From Phaeobacter porticola (lineage in GTDB: Bacteria > Pseudomonadota > Alphaproteobacteria > Rhodobacterales > Rhodobacteraceae): a stretch of DNA of 64,000 nt. The notes beneath the pieces are model-generated. The model had not been told where the DNA came from. It was given only the letters and a program-made list of their open reading frames with translations, and ran no database searches. Location of the stretch: the NCBI RefSeq assembly GCF_001888185.1, contig NZ_CP016368.1:1-64000 (forward strand). Direction: 5' to 3'. This document shows positions 1 through 8,093 of the stretch, piece after piece. How positions within the stretch are numbered: the first letter of the stretch is position 1; each line of letters begins with the position of its first letter. Both the position numbers and the translations under genes were made by a program.

Positions 1-1026
1 CTATTCTGCCGCGCGTTTTCTGACCCAGCCAAGGAAGGCAGCATCCGGGCGCCGCAGCCGTGGCGCGCCGGAGCGCACCCACATCGTGCGCCAGTCGGCC
101 TCCAGCGCATAGACATCCACACCGGGGATCAGACTGCGGGCCTGTTCCAGCGTGCGCGCGCTCAGCACCGGCGGACGCTGGCTGTTGTCGAGGATGGCGT
201 GTTTCTGGGAAAACCGGATCAAATCGCCCGGCATCTCTTCCATCGCGTAATCCGGCAGCGGTGCGGCGCTGATCATGTCGCGCAGCATCTTGCGGAACAC
301 CCGGCGTGGTGACGCCGAGCCGGATTTCTTCAGCAGCGTGTCCACCGAAATGGTCCAGCTGTCCTGACGGCCGCAATGTTTGCGCGCCAGCTCATAGATG
401 CGCCGCTCCAGCGGTTTGCGCAGACGGAAATAGTCGCGGCTGAGGGTCAGCACCGATTTCGACAGCACCGCGCGATAAATCCATTCGCTGAGCGTCACCA
501 CCACATTGACCATCCGCCCGCCACGCGCCTTGCGCACGATCTCCCAGCTCTCGATCAGGCCAAAGCCGCTGGTGACCTCTTGCCCGCCGGTGACGATATT
601 GGTGGTGATGCGGGTGCCGGCCAGCCGCTCAAACGCCTCGCGCAGACGGCGGTAAGCATCGCCCGAGGTTTCGCGGTTGGTCGCCACCAGCAGATCATGG
701 GCGGTGAGGTGCAGCGTGCGGCTGACCTGCCGGCCGGCATTTACCGCCGCCATCAGCTGGCTGATGCAGAAGATCAGGATGTCCTTGTCGTGGATCGTCG
801 CCAGCCCTTTGACCGAAGGCACCACGGTGATCTCGGCGCCATTGTGTTCATAGTTCAGAATCCGTCGGTCCGGCCTCGTGCCAAGCGAGAACAGCGGATG
901 CTCCATCGAGGCGAGATCGTTTTTGGGGATCGCATCAAACACATCGCAGAGGAAAAAATTCCTGCCCTGCGCCCCGCCGCCTGCGGCCATCTGGCCAAAA
1001 ACCGGGCCTGAATTCTGGCCTGCCAT
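1..1026 (-). CDS. repA: RepA-I type plasmid replication initiator (RPA family)
   Basis: Plasmid replicase of 341 residues, expected to bind iterons and open the origin. The sequence matches my memory of the RPA (replication initiator protein A) family of alphaproteobacterial plasmids: an N-terminal block around DAIPKNDLASMEHPLFSL (residues about 31-48), then a winged-helix-like central part rich in basic residues (LRKPLERRIYELARKHCG, about 203-220). The ATG at 1024-1026 is preceded on the minus strand by AGGA about ten bases upstream. The stop lies exactly at the window edge, so the gene is complete. It is divergent from parA, with a 488-base region holding a DnaA box and direct repeats between them. 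This arrangement is that of RepA-type roseobacter plasmids. The family call is firm; the subtype I is inferred from the gene cargo. Confidence 0.9.
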   Translation of the reverse strand: MAGQNSGPVFGQMAAGGGAQGRNFFLCDVFDAIPKNDLASMEHPLFSLGTRPDRRILNYEHNGAEITVVPSVKGLATIHDKDILIFCISQLMAAVNAGRQVSRTLHLTAHDLLVATNRETSGDAYRRLREAFERLAGTRITTNIVTGGQEVTSGFGLIESWEIVRKARGGRMVNVVVTLSEWIYRAVLSKSVLTLSRDYFRLRKPLERRIYELARKHCGRQDSWTISVDTLLKKSGSASPRRVFRKMLRDMISAAPLPDYAMEEMPGDLIRFSQKHAILDNSQRPPVLSARTLEQARSLIPGVDVYALEADWRTMWVRSGAPRLRRPDAAFLGWVRKRAAE

Positions 1027-1128
1027 GTCACTGTCCTGTCTGCTCTGCCCGCCCCCGTCTATCCGGACCTTTTGGCCTCTTTCAGGGTGACTCGCGTCTT
1101 CGTGGTTTTGATTACGCCTACCCTAAAG

Positions 1129-1137
1129 TTATCCACA
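1129..1137 (+). promoter_or_regulatory. DnaA box
   Basis: TTATCCACA is an exact match to the strong DnaA-box consensus. It lies 11 bases before the first origin repeat, which supports a role in origin opening rather than chance. Confidence 0.65.
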
Positions 1138-1148
1138 CCAGTTCTCAA

Positions 1149-1214
1149 CGGGGGTTCAGAGTCACTGCTTCGGGGGATCAGAGTCAGTCTATCGGGGTTT
1201 CGGAATCGCAAGGC
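1149..1214 (+). repeat. Three tandem 22-bp iteron-like repeats
   Basis: Copies start at 1149, 1171 and 1193, exactly 22 bases apart, about two helical turns, so bound proteins would sit on one face of the DNA. Shared bases are CGGGG at the start, then TC two bases later, then G/A-rich bases ending in TC. Copies 1 and 2 are nearly identical over their first 16 bases; copy 3 is more diverged. They are likely RepA binding sites. Confidence 0.65.
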
Positions 1215-1272
1215 CCGGAAAAAAGCGCCTCATCGCCAATGAAAAAAGGGCTTTGCGCCTATGCGTGTTGCG

Positions 1273-1313
1273 CCTTAACTTATATATAACTCAATAATAA
1301 CAGGTAGAAAAAA
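1273..1313. other. AT-rich putative duplex-unwinding element
   Basis: An A/T-dominated stretch with a central TTATATATAA and a following A run contrasts sharply with the GC-rich surroundings. It lies about 60 bases beyond the last origin repeat, the expected place for strand opening. Confidence 0.5.
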
Positions 1314-1514
1314 TCGACGAGGGGAAAATAGCCCCCGGCATCGCCCCAAAGCCATCCGATTTTAATACTGCAACCCCCGGATTTGCTTAGAAAATTCAAA
1401 AGAGATGCGCATATATCTTTCATGTGCGCTGTTTTCTGCTATCATCCGCAAAAGGCCGCACATCAAGAGAGACTCTTCGGAGATCCTCCTGATGGAAAGG
1501 GCGCAGGCAGAGGC

Positions 1515-2939
1515 ATGAGAGCAATGGCACGAGAGACCCAGAAGAAAGACCCAAGCCGCGGCGCGGCCGGGCTGCCCCCCTATTTCAACATTGATCCCGA
1601 TGCCGCGCTCAGCGATCTGGATACCCCCACCAGCACCGGTGGCTTTGCCGAGATCGCCGAGGCCTGTGCGCGGGGCCGTGCGGATCTCTCCAGCCGGGGC
1701 ATGAATGAGGAGGGGCGCAAATCGCTGCGCCTGTTCTCCACCTGGGAAATCACCCGCTATCTGATCCCGGTCGCCCAGGCCCATTTCCGCCGGGTGCTGA
1801 AGGCCAACCCCGATCTGCCGCAGGGCCGCTCTGAAACCGAGGGCGGCGCCAAGTGGTTCACCCTCGATGAGGTGCTGCGCCTGCGCGCGCATTTTGCCGC
1901 CCAAGGCTCCAAGGCCAAGGATTACACCCCCTACCGCCCCGAGGGGCTGCCCGCCAAAATGGTCGCTGTCGCCAACTTCAAAGGCGGCGTCGGCAAGACG
2001 TCTACCGCGGCCCATCTGGCGATGTCAGCCGCGCTGGATGGCTACAAGGTGCTGGTGATTGATCTGGACAGCCAGGGCTCCATGACCTCGATCTTTGGCG
2101 GCCGCGTGGAGGATGAATGGCAGACCGCCTTCCCGCTTCTGGCGCGCCATTACGGCGATCACCTGCGGCTGGAAAACCAGCGCCGTCTGGATCGCGGCGA
2201 TGCGCCCCAACCACTGGACGACAGCCTGTCGGCGGCGATGGAGATGACGGCGGCTGATGTGATCCAGCCCACCCATTGGCCCAATATCGATCTCATCGGC
2301 GCGCAGCTGAACCTCTACTGGGCCGAATTCCAGATCCCGGTCTGGCGCATGGCGGCGCGCAGCTGGAAGCTCTGGGATGCGCTCACTGAGCGGCTGGAGG
2401 CCGACGGGGTGCTGGACCAATACGACGTGATCTTCATCGACACGCCGCCGGCGCTTGGCTACCTGACCATCAACGGGCTGTCGGCGGCGGATATCCTCTT
2501 GGTGCCGATGGGCGCGTCCTTTCTGGAGTTCGACAGTACGGGGCGGTTTTTCGATATGCTGCATTCCACCTTTGCCTCCATTGAGGACGGCGAGAACCTG
2601 GCCGCCCGCGCACTGGGGCGGCCGGAGATTGCCTTTGAATGGGACGCGGTGCGCACGGTGATCACCCGCTATGACAGCGCCCAGCAGGGGGAACTGGCAG
2701 CCCTGATGCAGGCCTATCTGGGCCCCACCCTGTCGCCGCACCGGCAGGATTACACCGCGCTGATCGGGCAGGCCGGCGAGCAGGTCAATGGCATCTACGA
2801 GGCCGATTACCGCGATTTCAACCGCGAAACCTACGCGCGGGGGCGCGAGACCTTTGATGCCACCTATGCGGCCTTCAAGCGGCTCCTGCTGGCGGTCTGG
2901 CGCCGGGATGAGTTGCAGATGCAGCGCGCGGCGCAGTAA
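1515..2939 (+). CDS. parA: ParA-type partitioning ATPase
   Basis: Walker-type ATPase that drives plasmid segregation with ParB. The deviant Walker A box FKGGVGKTST (about residue 156) and the later IDTPPALGYLTINGL block are typical of ParA/MinD proteins. About 150 residues precede the ATPase domain, as in large ParA (type Ia) proteins that also repress their own operon through an N-terminal helix-turn-helix. The start is uncertain: ATG 1515 (474 residues) or ATG 1524; an in-frame TTG at 1383 would add an AT-rich, unconvincing tail. No ideal ribosome site precedes either ATG. parB follows 101 bases downstream on the same strand, so the two probably form an operon. Confidence 0.88.
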   Translation: MRAMARETQKKDPSRGAAGLPPYFNIDPDAALSDLDTPTSTGGFAEIAEACARGRADLSSRGMNEEGRKSLRLFSTWEITRYLIPVAQAHFRRVLKANPDLPQGRSETEGGAKWFTLDEVLRLRAHFAAQGSKAKDYTPYRPEGLPAKMVAVANFKGGVGKTSTAAHLAMSAALDGYKVLVIDLDSQGSMTSIFGGRVEDEWQTAFPLLARHYGDHLRLENQRRLDRGDAPQPLDDSLSAAMEMTAADVIQPTHWPNIDLIGAQLNLYWAEFQIPVWRMAARSWKLWDALTERLEADGVLDQYDVIFIDTPPALGYLTINGLSAADILLVPMGASFLEFDSTGRFFDMLHSTFASIEDGENLAARALGRPEIAFEWDAVRTVITRYDSAQQGELAALMQAYLGPTLSPHRQDYTALIGQAGEQVNGIYEADYRDFNRETYARGRETFDATYAAFKRLLLAVWRRDELQMQRAAQ

Positions 2940-3040
2940 CGGGCTAAAAACACACCGCGCCCCATACTGTGCACCCTGCGGCCCCCAAGGGCAGACAGGG
3001 CCGCAAAATCAGACCAGGCGCGACAAAAAAGGACAGGCAG

Positions 3041-4168
3041 ATGGCAAAACGCAAACGGCTTTCCCCGGCACAGCCGACCTATCTCAGCACCGCGCCTGAG
3101 AGCAAATCCGCCCTCGGCGGCCCCGGTTCGCTGTCAGCGCCGCCGATTGCGCAGGTCGCCTCCGAGGCCGCCACAGAGGGCGCGCTGCAGGAGCTGACAG
3201 CGGTGCTGGAGACTGCCCGCGCCAAGGGGCTGATGATCGAGGAGATCGCGCTTGGCGCCATCGACGAGACCCATCTGGTGCGCGACCGGCTGGAGCAGGA
3301 CGAGGAAGAGATGGGGGCGCTGGTGGGATCCCTGCGCGCCCGCGGCCAGCAGACCCCGATCGAGGTGGTGGCCCTGGGCCAGACCGCAGATGGCAAGACC
3401 CACGGGCTGATCTCCGGCTGGCGCCGTCTGACCGCGATGCGCAGGCTATATGCCGAGAGCAATGATCCCGCCTTTGCCACCATCAAGGCGCTGGTGATTC
3501 AGCCCGACGGGGCCGAGGGCGCTTATGTGGCGATGGTTGAGGAAAACGAAATCCGGGTGAACCTCTCCCACTATGAACGGGCCCGCATTGCGGTGCGCGC
3601 GCTGCGCGAAGGGGTCTACAGCAGCCAGAAATACGCGCTGCAATCGCTGTTCGCCAATGCCACCCGCGCCAAACGCTCCAAGATCGGCAGCTTTGTCACC
3701 CTGGTTGAGGCGCTGGATGAGGATCTGCTGTTTCCCACCGCCATCCGCGAGAAACTGGGGCTGGGGCTGGCGCGCGCCTTTGCGCAGACGCCCGGCTTTG
3801 CCGATGAGGTTGTCGCAGCCCTGCGCGCCACCGCCCGCCCCACGGCAGAGGCGGAACAGGAGGTGCTGAGCCAGCTTCTGGCCGCCTATGAGGGGAGTGA
3901 GATGCCCGTCCCCGCTGGTGATCAAGCGGCCTCTGCCGTCCCGATGTCTGACCGGGCATCGGGTCCTGCGGAACAGCCTGCCCCGGCGCCACGGGTGCGC
4001 AGCCTTGATCCGGCGGATCATATTGGCGCGGATGAGCGGGTGAGCGTGCAGGCCGCCGCTGGCGTGCGGCTGGGATTCACCCCCGGCCAGCAGCGGATCG
4101 AACTCACGGGGACAGCGGTCGACAGCACCCTGATGGAAGACCTGAAAGCCTGGCTGCGCCGCCGCTGA
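3041..4168 (+). CDS. parB: ParB-type partition protein
   Basis: Centromere-binding partner of ParA, 375 residues. The ParB N-terminal domain (ParB/Sulfiredoxin fold) is visible around DRLEQDEEEMGALVGSLRA, followed by QQTPIEVV and a GLISGWRRLTAMRRL motif. Next come VAMVEENEIRVNLSHYERA, the usual ENxxRxxLsxxExA signature, and a helix-turn-helix region. The ATG at 3041 is preceded by AAAAAAGGACAGGCAG, a good ribosome site; an upstream ATG at 2969 lacks one. A C-terminal Pro/Ala-rich linker leads to a short end domain, probably for dimerisation. A bidirectional terminator follows at 4190-4223. Confidence 0.88.
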   Translation: MAKRKRLSPAQPTYLSTAPESKSALGGPGSLSAPPIAQVASEAATEGALQELTAVLETARAKGLMIEEIALGAIDETHLVRDRLEQDEEEMGALVGSLRARGQQTPIEVVALGQTADGKTHGLISGWRRLTAMRRLYAESNDPAFATIKALVIQPDGAEGAYVAMVEENEIRVNLSHYERARIAVRALREGVYSSQKYALQSLFANATRAKRSKIGSFVTLVEALDEDLLFPTAIREKLGLGLARAFAQTPGFADEVVAALRATARPTAEAEQEVLSQLLAAYEGSEMPVPAGDQAASAVPMSDRASGPAEQPAPAPRVRSLDPADHIGADERVSVQAAAGVRLGFTPGQQRIELTGTAVDSTLMEDLKAWLRRR

Positions 4169-4189
4169 ACAGAGTCTGAGGATGATGTG

Positions 4190-4223
4190 AAAAGACCCTG
4201 ACACGCCCGTATCAGGGTCTTTT
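4190..4223. terminator. Bidirectional terminator between parB and ugd
   Basis: Perfect 12-bp inverted repeat AAAAGACCCTGA / TCAGGGTCTTTT around a 10-base loop. It has A-rich and T-rich outer ends, so it can stop transcription from both convergent genes. Confidence 0.9.
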
Positions 4224-4252
4224 GCGTTTCTGGGTGATATGCCTCGGTGGGT

Positions 4253-5557
4253 TTAGCGGCCCACCCCGACATAGGTCTCAAACCCGGCGCGTTTGGCGGC
4301 TTTGGCGGTGTAGATATTGCGCAGATCCACCATCCGGGGCTGCGCCATCTTGCGCGCCAGCGCCTTCAGATCGAGGGCGCGGAATTCATTCCATTCCGTC
4401 AACAGCACCACCAGATCCGCATTGCGCGCGGCCTTATAGGGATCTTCTTCCCATCTGACACCGGGCAGCAGATCGCGACCTTCGGCCTCGCCCTGCGGGT
4501 CGACCACCCGCACCCTGGCACCGCCGCCGATCAGGGCCGGCACGATGGTGAGGCTGGGCGCCTCGCGCATGTCATCGGTATTGGGTTTGAAGGTGACGCC
4601 CAGCACCGCGATGGTCTTGCCGTTGAAACTGCCGTCACAGGCGTCGCGCAGCTTCTCCAGCATCCGCGCCTTGACCTCCTGATTGACCCGCATCACGGTT
4701 TCGGTGATCTGCATCGGATAGGCGTGGTCCTGACCGATGCGGGCCAGCGCGGCGGTATCCTTGGGGAAACACGACCCGCCATAACCGGGACCGGCATGCA
4801 GGAACTTATTGCCGATGCGCCCGTCCAGCCCGATGCCACGGGCGACTTCCTTGACGTCTGATCCCACCCGCTCACAGAGGCCTGCGATTTCATTCATGAA
4901 GGTGATCTTGGTCGCCAGAAACGCATTGGCGGCATATTTGATCATCTCGGCACTTTCGAGATCGGTGGTAAGGATCGGGAAATCGCGCAGGTAAAGGGGC
5001 CGGTAGATCTCGGCCATGACCTCGGCGGCGCGGTCGTTCTGCACGCCGACGACCACCCGGTCGGGGCGCATGAAATCATCAATCGCCGCCCCTTCGCGCA
5101 GGAACTCCGGGTTGGAGGCCACATCGAAATCTGCCGCCGGGTTGGATTTGGCAATCACCTGTTTCACCTGCCGGTTGGTGCCCAGGGGAACGGTCGATTT
5201 GGTGACCACCACGGTATAGCCCTGCAGGGCGGCGGCGATCTCCTCGCTGGCGGCCATCACATAGGTGAGATCGGCATGACCATCGCCGCGCCGCGTTGGC
5301 GTGCCAACGGCGATGAACACCGCTTCGGCCTCGGCCACGGCGGCGGCCAGATCATCGGTAAAGGACAGCCGGCCTGCAGCCACATTGCGCGCCATCAGAT
5401 CCTCCAGCCCCGGCTCATAGATCGGCACCTCGCCGGCTTGTAGCCGGGCGATCTTGGCGGCGTCCTTGTCGACGCAGACCACGTCATGGCCAAAGTCGGA
5501 AAAGCAGACGCCGGAGACCAATCCGACATATCCGGTGCCAATCATTGCAATGCGCAT
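4253..5557 (-). CDS. ugd: UDP-glucose 6-dehydrogenase
   Basis: Oxidises UDP-glucose to UDP-glucuronate with two NAD+, a precursor for acidic polysaccharides. The 434-residue length is normal. The N-terminal NAD site GTGYVGLVSG (residues 7-16) and the catalytic GGSCFPKDTAAL with Cys263 are intact, as is the central STVPLGT. The ATG at 5555-5557 follows AAGGA on the minus strand; a longer reading frame to 5719 runs through a strong palindrome and is not used. The UDP-glucuronate epimerase lies upstream on the same strand, 307 bases away, and the two presumably act in sequence. Confidence 0.95.
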   Translation of the reverse strand: MRIAMIGTGYVGLVSGVCFSDFGHDVVCVDKDAAKIARLQAGEVPIYEPGLEDLMARNVAAGRLSFTDDLAAAVAEAEAVFIAVGTPTRRGDGHADLTYVMAASEEIAAALQGYTVVVTKSTVPLGTNRQVKQVIAKSNPAADFDVASNPEFLREGAAIDDFMRPDRVVVGVQNDRAAEVMAEIYRPLYLRDFPILTTDLESAEMIKYAANAFLATKITFMNEIAGLCERVGSDVKEVARGIGLDGRIGNKFLHAGPGYGGSCFPKDTAALARIGQDHAYPMQITETVMRVNQEVKARMLEKLRDACDGSFNGKTIAVLGVTFKPNTDDMREAPSLTIVPALIGGGARVRVVDPQGEAEGRDLLPGVRWEEDPYKAARNADLVVLLTEWNEFRALDLKALARKMAQPRMVDLRNIYTAKAAKRAGFETYVGVGR

Positions 5558-5864
5558 GGGGATGGTCCTTTGCTGTTGCCTCATGTCCCCCGCTTGAAGG
5601 GGCGAGGTGTTGGGGATCAGGCATATACCGGCGCGATGGGGGCGGGAACCTGAATTTTGGGCGTACGGGAGATAGGTCCGGTTCGGACCAAATGTTTCGC
5701 ACGCGAAACATTTGGTCAATCATGCTGACCTAATCGAGAGGAGTGTCTTGATCCCGATTTCTGTGAAATCGGGAGGCCTGCGGCGCGAGTATTTAGGGAA
5801 AGGTGACAGGTCAGAAGCGCATGTCGCACCAGATAAGCCCTCCCTGGATCACCTCTGGCCCGGA
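5558..5864. other. Upstream region of ugd
   Basis: This 307-base gap before ugd contains a perfect 15-bp palindrome (5686-5717) with a smaller overlapping hairpin at about 5676-5690. It also contains a GC-rich/TATTT motif at 5777-5806 like one found again at 35531-35562. No gene was seen. Confidence 0.6.
5686..5717. promoter_or_regulatory. Perfect 15+2+15 palindrome, parS-like
   Basis: Arms GACCAAATGTTTCGC and GCGAAACATTTGGTC flank only two bases (AC). The core TGTTTCGCACGCGAAACA resembles the chromosomal ParB site TGTTTCACGTGAAACA and the GTT(N)nAAC form of alphaproteobacterial plasmid centromeres. It lies about 130-160 bases upstream of the ugd start and has no T-run, so it is a protein-binding site rather than a terminator. 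It could equally be an operator for ugd. Confidence 0.55.
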
Positions 5865-6875
5865 TCAGCCTTGGGTGTCGCCATAATACGCCCGGTACCA
5901 GGCGACAAACCGCGCGACGCCCTCTGCGACGCTGACCTGTGGTTCATAGCCGGTGAGCTGGCTCAGCACTGTGGTGTTGGCCCAGGTGGCAGGTACATCC
6001 CCGGCCTGCATCTCCATCAGGTTTTTTTGCGCTGTGATCCCCAGCGCCGTTTCCAGCGCCGCGATATAGTCCATCAGCGGTGTTGGCCTGGAGGCGCCGA
6101 TATTGACCACCCGGAACGGGGCGACAGGGCTGAGATTGTCCTGTTCCGAGACCGGCTGATCCCCCGGCACCGCGTCGATCAGCCCGGTGATGCCTGTGAC
6201 CAGATCGTCGATATAGGTGAAATCCCGGCTCATCCTGCCGTGGTTATAGACATCAATCGGCTGACCTGCGCGCATCGCCTTGGTGAATTTGAACAGCGCC
6301 ATATCGGGCCGGCCCCAGGGGCCATAGACGGTGAAAAACCTAAACATCGTGGTCGGCAGCCCGTAGAGATGGGCATAGGAATGGGCCATCGTCTCGCCCG
6401 CCTTTTTGGTGGCGGCATAAAAGGACATCTGATGATCCGCCTGCTGGCGCTCATCAAAGGGCATCTGGGTGTTGGCGCCATAGGCCGAGGAGGTGGAGGC
6501 GATCAGCATATGGGCGGGCGGATGGGCGCGGGCGGCCTCCAGGAGTTCAAAAGTGCCGATCAGATTGGCCTCAAGATAATCGCGCGGCGCATCAATGGAA
6601 TGGCGGACCCCGGCCTGGGCGGCCAGATGGATCACCGCATCGGGCTTATGGGTGTCAAACAGCCCCATCAGCCGACCGGGGTCTTCCAGTTTGCCGATCA
6701 CCGGCGTGAAACCGCTGTGCTCTGCCAGCATCGCGTGGCGGCGTTCTTTCAGGCGGACATCATAATAGGGCGAGAGGCAATCCAGCCCAATGACACGCCA
6801 GCCTGCGGTCAGAAGACGGTCTGCAAGGTGATAGCCGATAAAGCCGGCCGATCCGGTGATAAGAGCGGTTTTCAT
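5865..6875 (-). CDS. UDP-glucuronate 4-epimerase-like NAD-dependent epimerase
   Basis: Short-chain dehydrogenase-type nucleotide-sugar epimerase, 336 residues. The NAD motif GSAGFIGYHLA is at residues 8-18, then the DCLSPYYDVRLKERR block typical of UDP-glucuronate 4-epimerases (LpsL/CapI type). A STSSAYG stretch and the catalytic YAATKKAGE follow. It probably converts UDP-GlcA, made by the adjacent ugd, into UDP-GalA. The ATG is at 6873-6875. The gene is divergent from the downstream glycosyltransferase. Substrate is inferred from the signature and neighbour; a related epimerase activity cannot be excluded. Confidence 0.85.
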   Translation of the reverse strand: MKTALITGSAGFIGYHLADRLLTAGWRVIGLDCLSPYYDVRLKERRHAMLAEHSGFTPVIGKLEDPGRLMGLFDTHKPDAVIHLAAQAGVRHSIDAPRDYLEANLIGTFELLEAARAHPPAHMLIASTSSAYGANTQMPFDERQQADHQMSFYAATKKAGETMAHSYAHLYGLPTTMFRFFTVYGPWGRPDMALFKFTKAMRAGQPIDVYNHGRMSRDFTYIDDLVTGITGLIDAVPGDQPVSEQDNLSPVAPFRVVNIGASRPTPLMDYIAALETALGITAQKNLMEMQAGDVPATWANTTVLSQLTGYEPQVSVAEGVARFVAWYRAYYGDTQG

Positions 6876-7029
6876 GCCCCTTAGGTGGCGGCTTGGGCGC
6901 GGGGTGTCAATGTGTTCTGCGGCGGGGGAAAGCGACCTGTCACCGGCAGGTGAATTGACAGCCCGGTCTATTTATGAGCTTTGCGCTCTGAACCAAAATA
7001 CCCCGCCGCCCGCAGGAGCCCTTGTCGCT

Positions 7030-8085
7030 GTGACTGAAACCTTGATCCCCGAGCCTGCGCTTCAGGCTGATATGCAGGCTGATATGCAGGCCAATATGCA
7101 GCAGGCCGGCGCCGGACGTCTGGTGGCGGTGGTGGTCACTTATAACCGGCTTGCGAAACTCAAGGTGACATTGGCGCGTCTGCTGGACAGCCCCGCTGAG
7201 GAGCTGGCGGCGCTGGTGGTGGTGGACAATGCCTCCAGCGATGGGACCGGCGCCTGGCTGGCCGGCTGGGCGGCGGAGCATCCGCGGGTTGATGTGGTGA
7301 CCAGTGCCACCAATCAGGGCGGGGCCGGCGGTTTTGCGCTGGGAATGCAGCGCGCGATGGACACCCATAGACCAGACTGGCTGGTGGTGATGGATGATGA
7401 TGGCCGCCCGGACCCCGGTGGGCTGGCGGCGTTTCACGCCATGGGGCAGAGCGGCGCGCTGGCCCATTGGGACGCGGTGGCGGCGGCGGTCTATTTCCCA
7501 AGCGGCGAGATCTGCGAGATGAACCGCCCCTCGCGCAATCCGTTCTGGAGCTTCGGGCATTTCCTGTCTACCGCGCGCAAAGGGCGCGATGGGTTCCATA
7601 TTCCGCGCCGCGCCTATGACGGCGGGCTGAGCGCGATTGATGTGACGTCTTTTGTGGGGTTCTTCATTTCAGCGGCGGCGGTGCGGCGGGTGGGCTACCC
7701 GGATCCAAAGCTGTTCATCTATGGCGATGATGCACTTTATACGCTGGGGCTGAGTGCGGCAGGCGGGCGCATCTGTTTTGCTGCTGATGTGCGGTTTGAG
7801 CATGATTTCTCCACCTTTACCGGGGGCGACAGCGGTCAGCGGTTCCGGCCGCTGTGGAAGGTCTATTACCATCACCGCAATCTGCTGCTGCTTTACCGGC
7901 AGGCGGCGGGCTGGCTGTTCTGGCCGGTGCTGCTGCTGATCCTGCCCAAATGGGTCCTGAAAGTGCGCCACCACCCCGGTGTGCGCCGCGCCTATCTGCG
8001 GCTCACCTGGCTGGCGGTGCGCGACGGGCTGTTGCGCCGGTTGGGGCGCAGCCACGGTGAGGTGCTGGCAGAGGCCCGCGAATAA
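7030..8085 (+). CDS. GT2 glycosyltransferase, galactofuranosyltransferase (GlfT2)-like
   Basis: Family 2 inverting glycosyltransferase. Motifs are VVVTYNRLAKLK near the N-terminus, VVVDNASSDGT, NQGGAGGF, the metal-binding MDDDG, then a FIYGDD and FEHDF block. This pattern matches GlfT2-like enzymes that add galactofuranose, and UDP-galactopyranose mutase is encoded 3.2 kb downstream. A second member of the family is at 13919. The start is uncertain: GTG 7030 has GGAG about 12 bases upstream, while ATG 7072 and earlier codons are possible. Three 12-bp direct repeats (7063-7098) encode a Met/Gln-rich N-terminal tail. The gene converges on the export permease gene with only 8 bases between stops. 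Confidence 0.8.
   Translation: MTETLIPEPALQADMQADMQANMQQAGAGRLVAVVVTYNRLAKLKVTLARLLDSPAEELAALVVVDNASSDGTGAWLAGWAAEHPRVDVVTSATNQGGAGGFALGMQRAMDTHRPDWLVVMDDDGRPDPGGLAAFHAMGQSGALAHWDAVAAAVYFPSGEICEMNRPSRNPFWSFGHFLSTARKGRDGFHIPRRAYDGGLSAIDVTSFVGFFISAAAVRRVGYPDPKLFIYGDDALYTLGLSAAGGRICFAADVRFEHDFSTFTGGDSGQRFRPLWKVYYHHRNLLLLYRQAAGWLFWPVLLLILPKWVLKVRHHPGVRRAYLRLTWLAVRDGLLRRLGRSHGEVLAEARE
7063..7098 (+). repeat. Three 12-bp in-frame direct repeats
   Basis: Unit CAGGCTGATATG, two perfect copies and one with two changes, within the N-terminal tail of the glycosyltransferase. Copy-number change would keep the frame. Confidence 0.8.
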
Positions 8086-8093
8086 AGCGCAGA

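Larger units (their letters stand above)
1027..1514. other. Putative oriV between repA and parA
   Basis: Gene-free stretch between the divergent repA and parA genes. It contains, in order, a perfect DnaA-box consensus, three 22-bp direct repeats in tandem, and an AT-rich stretch including TTATATATAA in an otherwise GC-rich plasmid. This is the standard order of an iteron-type origin: initiator sites next to a duplex-unwinding element. The parA promoter and a centromere may also lie in 1315-1514; I could not identify a convincing palindrome there. Confidence 0.7.

Noticed and set aside
1383-1514. TTG at 1383 as the parA start
   Set aside because: The extension is unlike ParA and lies in AT-rich leader DNA; internal ATGs fit the family better.
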